DNA of 64,000 nt. Origin: Holothuria scabra (Eukaryota; Echinodermata; Holothuroidea; Aspidochirotida; Holothuriidae). Position 1 is the stretch's first letter, and the number at the start of each line of letters is the position of its first letter. The notes beneath the pieces were generated by a model. The model had not been told where the DNA came from and made no database searches. It worked only from the letters and a program-made list of their open reading frames with translations. A program made the translations under genes and the position numbers. Location: NCBI GenBank assembly GCA_037179385.1, contig CM074185.1, forward strand, positions 9,791,371 to 9,855,370, read 5' to 3'. Of the stretch, positions 24,112-33,300 are shown piece after piece.

Positions 24112-24417
24112 TTGAAAGGCCCAGTTCTCTCACCCCAAACAGTACCAATTCTCCTAACCTTTTTACTTAGGCCTCTCCCACATTTGTCTGAAATTCACCC
24201 TCATCCAGATACAATCTCAGTTTATTGCTTCAAGGTGAGTATAGAATAACTCAATTTATATGAATATAACACTCTCAGTACCATTTATGCTGTGCAATAT
24301 AAGCTTTGGTACTCTGCATTGTTTGAATCAGCTGTCAATCAAAGATCTGAGCCAATTGAGAATTTCGGTACCCCCGTACCAAAATTGTAGTTTGGGGTGA
24401 GAGGTTTGGCCTTTTAA
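24112..24417. mobile_element. 306-bp MITE, copy 1 (nested)
   Basis: Left end TTGAAAGGCCCAGTTCTC and right end GAGGTTTGGCCTTTTAA share an inverted terminal region that also includes CTCACCCCAAAC. The element lies inside the foldback element at 23,626-24,833 and therefore probably inserted later. It is co-linear over its whole length with copy 2 at 26,627-26,931. Target-site duplication is unclear; the TTAA at the right end is suggestive only. Confidence 0.75.
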
Positions 24418-24431
24418 GTCGGGTCGACCTT

Positions 24432-24525
24432 TTGCCCAGTTGTGTCTCCCTGGCTTGTTTTCAGTACTCAATTGCTAATGCTGTGCACGAAGCACAACCA
24501 CAGTAGATTCCATTTTTTTACCTCT
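24432..24525 (-). mobile_element. SINE body fragment
   Basis: The block from CTGGCTTGTTTTCAGTACTC to CAGTAGATTCCATTT aligns with the body of the SINE at 19,505-19,700 in the same orientation. The tRNA-like head is missing. Confidence 0.55.
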
Positions 24526-24833
24526 TTCATTTAAAGTCATTGAGGTGGTGAGGCCTTAGCAGATTGCAAAGAGTATGTGCTTTGTGGAGGTTGCCGCGAA
24601 ATAGGGATTTCAAATATGTTGATGAAGTAAATCGGTAGGTTTCGATTTAAACTGGTATGTGTCGATTTAAACTGGTATATGCCAGATTAAATCGGTATGT
24701 GTCAGTTTGAATTGGCATGTGTCGATTTAAATTGGTATGTGTCAGTTTAAATTGGTATGTGTCAATTCCCCATAATTTGATACCGATTGCTCGCATTTTG
24801 CTCGCCATATTGCTCGCCATATTGCTCGCCATA

Positions 24834-25190
24834 ATCGTGTTGCTAGACAGTCTGAATCACTGTTTGCAGAAATCGTATGAATCGCAGGTAAGTGCAATCT
24901 TCCAACTTTTGAGAATGACTCTATGTCTATGGTAGGTGACACTGGAAACACTAGAAGTGAAGGCATAATACATTATGGCGTCCCTTTCGGGCCACGAATG
25001 AGCATACTTGCAAATCGTTCAGACTCACATTTTTACCGATCTGTGGTGTTAATTTTTATAAATGGATGGATGCTATCTGTGAGGAAAGCTTTTCGTCTAA
25101 TTAATCGTTGATATGATTTAAATTGTAGAAAAATAAGCTATGCAGTATCATTTTAAGTTTTAATATTAATAAAATAAAGATTCCTGCAAA
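24834..25190. other. Non-coding stretch, nothing recognised
   Basis: No supported gene or repeat in this interval between the foldback element and the next dispersed repeat. Confidence 0.4.
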
Positions 25191-25199
25191 AGTAATTAG

Positions 25200-26222
25200 C
25201 TAGCCTGCTGAGCGCTTCGGTGGTTGCCACCCCCTAAGGTTACCGCTCAAAAGCGTCGCGAAGGGGCCAGGGGCACGTGTTCCCTGGAAAATCGTGTGCC
25301 CTCCCCCCAACTAAGGTTTGAAATTTTCAAAAAAAGATGTCTTCTTTAGTCAGAGTGTGACTATGAATTTTTTTAAAATTTGATTTTTTACAAGAAAAGG
25401 CAACAATTTGTATGTTTTGGAGTAGAAAATAATACCTTGGAATGCCATTTCCGGCTGTCTGAGGGGTTGCTGTCTTTTCAACGTTTTCTGCACACTTCCG
25501 ACTACGCCAATTGAAGGTGGCACACAGCTCAGGTAACCGTTCAGGCAGGATTAATACTACATCTTTCCTTAAGTGGATCACATTGAACTTCCCATCAACT
25601 GCTTTCACTTTCTTCTTTTAGTTCAGATCCCGTTCTTAAAAATGTAAGCCGGAACCGCTGTAACTGGTAGTAGTTTCCCTAGTTGTAACCAATAATATCT
25701 TACTTGAAGTTGCCCTGGAACTAATTTTTAGACCAGTGTAAAAACAATAGAGTTACCGTTAAGTTAATGCCTTATAAACATCTGCGAACCCCAGGAGCTT
25801 CGGGGGCTTCGCCCCCCTGGAACCCCCCCCCCCAGACTAACATTGAACTGCCCATCAACGTCTCTCGCTATAGTTCATCTCTCCCTTTTGGAAGTGCCAG
25901 TCGGATACGTTCTTGGTAGTTGAATAACTAGTTTTTTTTTTTTTACCAAAGTCTAAGTTGAAGTGACCCTAGGATTAATTTTTAGACCAGTCTTAAGTCA
26001 ATATTTTGACCCTAGTAACAACTTCAGTCCTCACAAACGCGCTAAAACCCAAGTGCTTCCGGGGCTTCGCCCCTGGACCCCACCAGGACCCTAAGGCGGG
26101 CCCTCGGCCCCACCCGATGAGCCTCGAGCGCCCCATGAGTTGATTCCGGCAGTGACCCCTGCAAAATTGTTGTCCCCCCCCACTCAGCGCCCCCTCGTAT
26201 GAAAAGTCTGGTTACACCACTG
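25200..26222 (-). repeat. Modular dispersed repeat ending in CAGTGGTGTAACC
   Basis: Two to three diverged modules recur. Each has a hairpin of the form GGGGGCTTCGCCCCC (25,802-25,816; 26,061-26,073), a CTGGACCCC-like phrase and a block reading AATTTTTAGACCAGT. On the minus strand the element begins CAGTGGTGTAACCAGACTTTT at about 26,222, a terminus like that of the hAT-type element at 28,244. An open frame of 93 codons at 25,327-25,608 lies within a module and is not convincing as a gene. The left boundary is approximate. Confidence 0.55.
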
Positions 26223-26626
26223 TACTATCGCTACTTTTTACAGCAGCGATAAGCTGTACGAAGAAATTTCGCCCGATGAAGGAGATAGGCAGAAAATGCA
26301 TGGTCACTGTTACGAACCGAAAGACGTATTCATCACTCCCATGCCAATTTGCTATGTAGTGACCTACAGTAATGAATGGTGCTTTATTCATAGAATTCTC
26401 TAACTTACAGATCATTATTTTTATTGAGGGCGGAAATGAAAACCTGAACGGCATTAGATAGGTGGTGAAGTGATACTTAAAAGTAGGATGAGACATGAAG
26501 CTGATTCTGGCGGTTTATTTGAAAGGCTTTTTAAAAATTAGAAATCACGTAGTTTCTCTTCCATGTTTCTCTTTTGCTTGGTAGAACTTGTCATGTCTTA
26601 CTGTTCATGTTTATACGTAAATGACT

Positions 26627-26931
26627 TTAAAGGCCTGATTCTCTCACCCCAAACAGAACCAATTCTCCGAACCTTCTTACTTAAGTCCCTCCCGCAATTG
26701 TCTGAAATTCATCCTCATCCAGACACAATCTTAGTTTATTTCTTCAGGGTGAGTATAGAAAAGCTCAATGTGAATAATCAAAACACTTTCAGTACAGTTA
26801 ATGCAGTGTAATATAAGCTTTAGTATTCTGCATTGTTTGAATTAGCTGTCAATTAAAGAGCTGAGCCAAATGAGAGTTTTGGCACCCCCCTACAAGAACT
26901 GCAGTTTGGGGTGAGACGAATGACCCTTCAA
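26627..26931. mobile_element. 305-bp MITE, copy 2
   Basis: Second copy of the element at 24,112-24,417, co-linear from end to end, with left end TTAAAGGCCTGATTCTCTC and right end GGGGTGAGACGAATGACCC. Internal landmarks shared with copy 1 include AGGGTGAGTATAGAA and GTAATATAAGCTTTAGTA (or near-matches). Confidence 0.8.
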
Positions 26932-27048
26932 CTACCTGTTTAGCCTGGATTTGTTCCCTGAAACGTTCTATAATGAACTAGTTCAAGTGATCGTTGTTGT
27001 GTGAAAATTAACCAAAACTCTTCATAATTTTTCTTTCAAGATTTTATA

Positions 27049-28948
27049 ATGTTCTCTCTGTTCATAATTTTGTGCCTGGCGTTTGGAACGACAATCGCTG
27101 GAACGGGATCCCAGTCTCGTGACGACAAAGGGTAAGGCAAAATGTTTTTGTTAGTTTACGAGATAGCGCAGCACATACCACATATAAGTAGGCAGTATAA
27201 CACATCAGTGCAGTTAAGCCCTGAATTTCTGCCTGTGGAAGCCATCGCTCAGTGAAGTACGGGGAGTTGGTATAGCAACTCTTTGATAAAATATTGCTAC
27301 TGCTTAAAATTACTTGCCTTCTTATCCGACTTCATGTACGAACAGTGGCTGCCCCCAAAAATGGGGGCACGAGAGAAATAAGACCCTTTCAGAAACTTTG
27401 TCCTCCAGAGGTCCCCCAATCTAAAAACACAATGTACATATCCTGTGGTATAATGTTTCACCCAGAGCTTAACCCTCAGAACTTCCATGGGCGTTGCAAT
27501 CTGGACCCAAACCGAGGCTTTATTCTACCATGGAATCGAAAAAAATATCTTAGAAGGCCCTGGACTCTATATGCTAATCCAAAATGTATCTGTCTTGTGA
27601 CTAATGTGCTTCCCAAAGATATGCTGAAACTTGAGAACTAATTCTGGGTTCGTCGTCCCTGTATCCAAACTGGGGCTTTTCATGAGTCAACGGAATCTAA
27701 CATGGTCCATTAGATCTCCCCGGACCCCATCTGCTTAAGCAAACTGACATATCCTGAGACTTAGCTTTTTACCCAGAGACACCCTTAAGCCTAAGAGCAT
27801 CCGTAAGAGCATCCGAGGGTTAAGTTCGCCCCTGGGTACAACCGGGCTTTGCACTTGTACCACAATGGGGCCCTAAAGCTTCGAGCTCAGTTTCGCGATA
27901 AGGCGTGAATTTTTTGCCCCAATATTTTCCATTGCTCTTCATTTGTCAGCCCACTATTGAGACCCTGGTGCTGCCACTATGTGGGAATACTTGTCATGAA
28001 CGCATGCACTCCCTTTTATACCGTATGTTCAAACATTTAGACTGCAAGCTTCTGTTTGTATTTTAAAGAATAAATCAGAGACAAATTTATTTTAATTTGA
28101 TATGTCAAAGAGGAACATATTTTAAGCATCCTGGCAGACTGGTGAAATTTTTCTTCATTGCCCATGTTCGGTTCTCAAGATATTGGCAAATGAATGCGGC
28201 ACATTTCCTGCATGTAATGACCTTCAAGCAAGCAGCATGATGTCAGTGGCGTAGCCACGGGGGCTGTTGGGGGGTCAGAACCCCCCATTACCCGACCTTG
28301 CAATGCAAAAAACACCTAAAATAGCGGTTTTTTCTCTCTATCCTTGGACTTCCCCTCACTTCGTGCCCCAAACCCCCATGACACCAACCCCTCACCCCCA
28401 TGACACCATCCTGGCCACGCGCCTGCATGATGTTATGGATTCATATTGTTGGTCAGTACTTTGTTTTACTGTTTAATTTACCACCAATTTTATGCATATG
28501 AACTCTGATACATTGATGTCATAACTGCATCTTGAGCAATGGGGTTTTGAAACCTTTGTTAGCTTTGGGGGCCGCGGACCTAATTTTGAAGTGCGGGGGC
28601 TAATCCCAATATGTCCAATAAAATAAATGCAGTTTAAGGCGGCCCAAAATGCAGTTTAATTCACGGTGGAACATTGTTTGTTTGAAATTCCAAAGAAAAC
28701 TATAGTGAACTGTTGCGTTATCTCACATTGAGAATAAAAATTGAGGCTATCCGTAATTGAATGTAGGTAGGGGAGGGATTCTTCCACCCGCCGCATTTTT
28801 GTTATTGGTGTTTGGCCCTTAGCCTATCCCTGTTCCCTATGTCTTTGTCTTGCATGTGTTATTAACCGTACAAATTATTTTAACGGAGACGTATATTATT
28901 TTATTTTGCAGGTTACGATCCATCCTGTCGGCCAGGAAACCGAAATGA
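27049..28948 (+). CDS. Candidate small secreted peptide gene (two exons)
   Basis: A pyrimidine-rich acceptor (TTTTTCTTTCAAG, ending 27,040) precedes an ATG at 27,049 that opens a textbook signal peptide: MFSLFIILCLAFGTTIAGTG, hydrophobic core then small residues. A donor (AAAGG/GTAAGG) ends the exon at 27,131. An acceptor (TTATTTTGCAG) opens the next exon at 28,912. Joined directly, they encode 39 residues ending LRSILSARKPK, stop at 28,946-28,948, leaving a short basic mature peptide. An AATAAA at 29,184 could end the transcript. Another frame of the second exon (28,914-28,997) encodes a two-cysteine stretch (YDPSCRPGNRNEIW...), which would be used if an unseen exon lies between. The function is unknown; a neuropeptide- or defence-peptide-like product is only a guess. 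Confidence 0.4.
27345..27800. repeat. Two diverged tandem modules inside the peptide-gene intron
   Basis: The stretches 27,500-27,610 and 27,655-27,770 share a plan: a phrase like CAATCTGGACCCAAACCGAGGC / TATCCAAACTGGGGCTTTTC, then CCTGGACTCTATATGCTAATC / CCGGACCCCATCTGCTTAAG (each with small gaps). They look like a decayed repeat. A 115-codon frame over the first module is probably incidental. Confidence 0.4.
28244..28425. mobile_element. hAT-type MITE with perfect 8-bp target duplication
   Basis: A 182-bp element starts CAGTGGCGTAGCCACGG and ends CCTGGCCACGCGCCTG, imperfect inverted termini. It is flanked by CATGATGT at 28,236-28,243 and again at 28,426-28,433. An 8-bp duplication with CA..TG-type termini is the mark of the hAT superfamily. 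There is no coding sequence, so it is non-autonomous. It lies in the intron of the candidate peptide gene. Confidence 0.85.
28434..28911 (+). other. Rest of the peptide-gene intron
   Basis: AT-rich sequence with no recognised exon or RNA. It ends with a good polypyrimidine tract and AG. Confidence 0.35.
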
Positions 28949-29183
28949 AATTTGGATCCCAACATCAAACTGCCCAACTATCAATGATGAAAATTGATCT
29001 CTGAAGAAAAGTCCAGGAGTCTTCACCAACAACACTTTAAAGGTTACATTGTGTCTTCCACAGAATGAATTAAAAAATAATGTCGTTTACGTTGTTGTTC
29101 AAATTTTCTGGTAGAGGCCTCATGTGAAAATTCTTTAAAGGCCACATGTAATGCATGATTAGGACTTTCTATTAATAAGGAAA

Positions 29184-29189
29184 AATAAA
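29184..29189 (+). terminator. Candidate poly(A) signal of the peptide gene
   Basis: AATAAA about 235 bases after the stop codon of the two-exon model. Confidence 0.35.
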
Positions 29190-29209
29190 CCTTACTTTAG
29201 AAAAATGTA

Positions 29210-29950
29210 AATCTCCTAGATAATTTAGTTAATGTAGTGCATTTACAATAACTATAGTACTCAATCGTGGAGGTTCGAACTCGGTCTCGGACTGGATTCC
29301 GAATGAGAATAAGATTTTTGTTTTGTCAAATTCGGAATATGCCGAGTAAAATGGAATGGTCAAATGACTGAATAATTACATGGTAGACCAGGGCGTGGTA
29401 CTGGCACATAAATCTGACCGTTTAACTAATAGTAAATGTAAAACAGAAAAAACTACAACAAGCATTTCTACAGTGCCTTTTTGGTAAATGGCAGCGAAAA
29501 GTCTGGCTAAAGGCCCACGGAGGCAAAATTCATTAACTTTAAAATGTGCAGAAAAAAATTGTTTTTCAGAATGTGAAGCTGCATTTCAATAGCTTTTAAC
29601 GTTCGGAAGATAAAAGAATTAAATTTATTGCAATTTTTCTCGGGAGTTTGTGCATCATAGGATATCTGTAATGTCAAATGCAATTTGACAAATCAATCTA
29701 TTTATAATCATGATGCCGCTGCAGACAATATAAATCAACATTGTTGGTCGTACTCTATGTATGACAAAGGTAATGCTAGATCTACAGGAAAAGATATTCA
29801 AACATTACAACAGTATCAAACATCAAGGGCAAACGGGACATTCAATTATAAAGGAAAACAAAAGAAATCTGAGACAATGTACCCACATTACGTAACTTAC
29901 TGTGTTTTGTTGAAAAACAGGGGTATTTTTTTAACAAAAATAACGAATCT
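29210..29950. other. Unique DNA at the left edge of the satellite
   Basis: AT-rich single-copy-looking sequence. An open frame of 89 codons at 29,685-29,954 runs into the first satellite monomer; I recognise no domain. No trace of the satellite linker is seen before 29,951. Confidence 0.45.
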
Positions 29951-30209
29951 TTAACCCTTTACCGTTGTTTGGGTCCTTTTGGACCCATGCGGAGAGCTCG
30001 GCTGTCACCCATCTTTACTGTTTCACGCGGAGCTCGAAACTGCGAGTAGCTACCCGAAAATTCGGCAACAACAACGAGAGAGACAATAGTTTAAGGTCAC
30101 GGGGCCAACGGCTTACGGAAGCCGATGCGGGGCGGGCTACGTCCGCTTTTCCGCCCACTCCCAAGGCGCGCAGATATGCCCCGATCGGAGCACAACGGTA
30201 AAGGGTTAA
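29951..30209. mobile_element. First copy of the piggyBac-like MITE embedded in each monomer
   Basis: TTAA (29,951-29,954) is followed by CCCTTTACCGTTGT. At the other end ACAACGGTAAAGGG is followed by TTAA (30,206-30,209). The 14-bp inverted termini are perfect, the interior is 251 bp in all, and the flanking TTAA on both sides equals the piggyBac target duplication; termini beginning CCC are usual for that superfamily. The interior has hairpins (GGGTCC-loop-GGACCC; CCGAA-CA-TTCGG, best seen in later copies) and no transposase. The same structure is present in every later monomer, with decay in some arms. Confidence 0.8.
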
Positions 30210-30303
30210 TAAAAAATATCCGCACCGCTCGGCTAAAGGTGTACGTGCACACCAAAGAGACAGTGGTATCAGCTTTGCAGTAAACACACTCCACAGGCTT
30301 ATT
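30210..30303. repeat. First copy of the satellite linker
   Basis: About 95 bp between the right TTAA of one MITE and the left TTAA of the next. Landmarks are a TATAAAATATC-like start, CACCGCTCGGCTAAAGGTGT, GTGCACACACGC and CAGCTTTGCAGTAAAC. It shows no inverted termini of its own and nothing like it precedes the array. This is the DNA that was co-amplified with the MITE. Confidence 0.75.
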
Positions 30304-33300
30304 TTGGCCCTTTGCCGTTGTTTGGGTCCTTTTGGGCCCATGCGGAGAGCTCGGCTGTCACCCATCTTTACTGTTTCACGCGGAGCTCGAAACTGCGAGT
30401 AGCTACCCGAAAATTCGGCCACAACAACGAGAGAGACAATAGTTTAAGGTCACGGGGTCAACGGCCTACGGAAGCCGATGCGGGGCGGGCTACGTCCGCT
30501 TTTCCGCCCACTCCCGAGGCGCGCAGATATGCCCCGATCGGAGCACAACGGTAAAGGGTTAACATAAAATATCCGCACCGCTCGGCTAAAGGTGTACGTG
30601 CACACACGCAGAGACAGTGGTACCAGCTTTGCAGTAAACACACTCCACAGGCTTATTTTAACCCTTTACCGTTGTTTGGGTCCTTTTGGGCCCATGCGGA
30701 GAGCTCGGCTGTCACCCATCTTTACTGTTTCACGCGGAGCTCGAAACTGCGAGTAGCTACCCGAAAATTAGGCCACAACAACGAGACAGACAATAGTTCA
30801 AGGACACGGGGTCAACGGCCTACGGAAGCCGATGCGGGGCGGGCTACGTCCGCTTTTCCGACCACTCCCGAGGCGCGCAGATATGCCCCGATCAGAGGAC
30901 AGCGGTAAAGGGTTAATATAAAATATCTGCACCGCTCGGTAAAAGGTGTACGTGCACACACGCCGAGACAGTGGTATAAGCTTTGCAGTAAACACACTCC
31001 ATGGGCTTATTTTAACCCTTTACCGTTGTTTGGGTCCTTTTGGGCCCATGCGGAGAGCTCGGCTGTCACCCATCTTTACTGTTTCACGCGGAGCTCGAAA
31101 CTGCGAGTAGCTACCCGAAAATTCGGCCACAACAACGAGAGAGACAATAGTTTAAGGTCACGGGGTTCACGGCCTGCGGAAGCCGATGCGGGACGCGCTA
31201 CGTCCGCTTTTCCGCCCACTCCCGAGGCGCGCAGATATGCCCCGATCGGAGCACAACGGTAAAGGGTTAATACAAAATATCTGCACCGCTCGACTAAAGG
31301 TGAACGTGCACACACGCAGAAACAGTGGTATCAGCTTTGCAGTAAACGCACTCCAAAGGCTTATTTTAACCCTTTACCGTTGTTTGGGTCCGTTTGGACC
31401 CATGCGGAGAGCTCGGCTGTCACCCATCTTTACTGTTTCACGCGGAGCTCGAAACTGCAAGTAGCTACCCGAACATTCGGCCACAACAACGAGAGAGACA
31501 ACAGTTAAAGGTCACGGGTCAACGGCCTACGGAAGCCGATGCGGGGCGGGCTACGTCCGCATTTCCGCCCACTCCCGAGGCGCGCAGATATGCCCCGATC
31601 GGAGCACAACGGTAAAGGGTTAATATAAAATATCTGCACCGCTCGGCTAAAGGTGTACGTGCACACACGCAGAGACAGTGGTATCAGCTTTGCAGTAAAC
31701 GCACTCCAAAGGCTTTTTTTAACCCTTTACCTTTGTTTGGGTCCGTTTGGACCCATGCGGAGAGCTCGGCTGTCACCCATCTTTACTGTTTCACGCGGAG
31801 CTCGAAACTGCGAGTAGCTACCCGAACATTCGGGAACAACAACGAGAGAGACAACAGTTTAAGGTCACGGGGTCAACGGCCTACGGAAGCCGATGCGGGG
31901 CGGGCTACGTCCGCTTTTCCTACCACTCCCGAGGCGCGCAGATATGCCCCGATCGGAGCACAATGGTAAGGGGTTAATATAAAATATCTGTACCACACGG
32001 CTAAAGGTGTACGTGCACACACGCAGAGACAGTGGTATCAGCTTTGCAGTAAACGCACTCCAAAGGCTTATTTTAACCCTTTACCGTTGTTTGGGTCCGT
32101 TTGGACCCATGCGGAGAGCTCGGCTGTCACCCATCTTTACTGTTTCACGCGGAGCTCGAAACTGCAAGTAGCTACCCGAACATTCGGCCACAACAACGAG
32201 AGAGACAACAGTTAAAGGTCACGGGTCAACGGCCTACGGAAGCCGATGCGGGGCGGGCTACGTCCGCATTTCCGCCCACTCCCGAGGCGCGCAGATATGC
32301 CCCGATCGGAGCACAACGGTAAAGGGTTAATATAAAATATCTAAACCGCTCGGCTAAAGGTGTACGTGCACACACGCAGAGACAGTGGTATCAGCTTTGC
32401 AGTAAACGCACTCCACAGGCTTATTTTAACCCTTTACCGTTGTTTGGGTCCGTTTGGACCCATGCGGAGAGCTCGGCTGTCACCCATCGTTTACTGTTTC
32501 ACGCGGAGCTCGAAACTGCGAGTAGCTACCCGAACATTCGGGAACAACAACGAGAGAGACAACAGTTTAAGGTCACGGGGTCAACGGCCTACGGAAGCCG
32601 ATGCGGGGCGGGCTACGTCCGCTTTTCCTACCACTCCCGAGGCGCGCAGATATGCCCCGATCGGAGCACAATGGTAAGGGGTTAATATAAAATATCTGCC
32701 CCGCTCGGCTAAAGGTGTACGTGCACACACGCAGAGACAGTGGTATCAGCTTTGCAGTAAACACACTCCACAGGCTTATTTTAACCCTTTACCGTTATGT
32801 GGGTCCTTTTGGGCCCATGCGGAGAGCTCGGCTGTCACCCATCTTTACTGTTTCACGCGGAGCTCGAAACTGCGAGTAGCTACCCGAAAATTCGGCCACA
32901 ACAACGAGAGAGACAATAGTTTAAGGTCACGGGGTCAACGGCCTACGGAAGCCGATGCGGGGCGGGCTACGTCCGCTTTTCCGCCCACTCCCGAGGCGCG
33001 CAGATGTGCCACGATCGGAGCACAACGGTAAAGGGTTAATATAAAATATCTAAACCGCTCGGCTAAAGGTGTACGTGCACACACGTAGAGACAGTGGTAT
33101 CAGTTTTGCAGTTAACACACTCCACAGGCTTATTTTAACCCTTTATCGTTGTTTGGGTCCTTTTGGGCCCATGCGGAGAGCTCGGCTGTCACCCATCTTT
33201 ACTCTTTCTTGCGGAGCTCGAAACTGGAAGTTGCTACCCGAACATTCGGACACAACAACGAGATAGACAATAGTTTAAGGTCACGGGGCCATCGGCCTAC

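Larger units (their letters stand above)
23626..24833. mobile_element. 1.2-kb foldback element with 20-bp internal repeats
   Basis: The ends carry inverted copies of TATGGCGAGCAA-type words (two on the left, three to four on the right). Inside them, 20-bp tandem repeats of the form ACACATACCAATTTAAATCG make up 23,665-23,865 on the left. Their reverse complements fill about 24,640-24,765 on the right. The inverted match continues inwards to 23,916-23,939 and 24,552-24,578 (ATGCTCTTTGCAATC...). A 306-bp MITE and a SINE fragment sit in the centre. Long arms made of short tandem repeats are typical of foldback-type DNA transposons. No transposase is present. Confidence 0.75.

Noticed and set aside
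26212..26496. 94-codon open frame on the minus strand
   Set aside because: It ends at its stop codon inside the terminus of a dispersed repeat and has no recognisable domain or splice context.
27294..27641. 115-codon open frame in the peptide-gene intron
   Set aside because: It spans a decayed repeat module whose sister module has no equivalent frame.
29266..29280. tRNA B-box-like GGTTCGAACTC
   Set aside because: There is no A-box or cloverleaf-forming sequence upstream.
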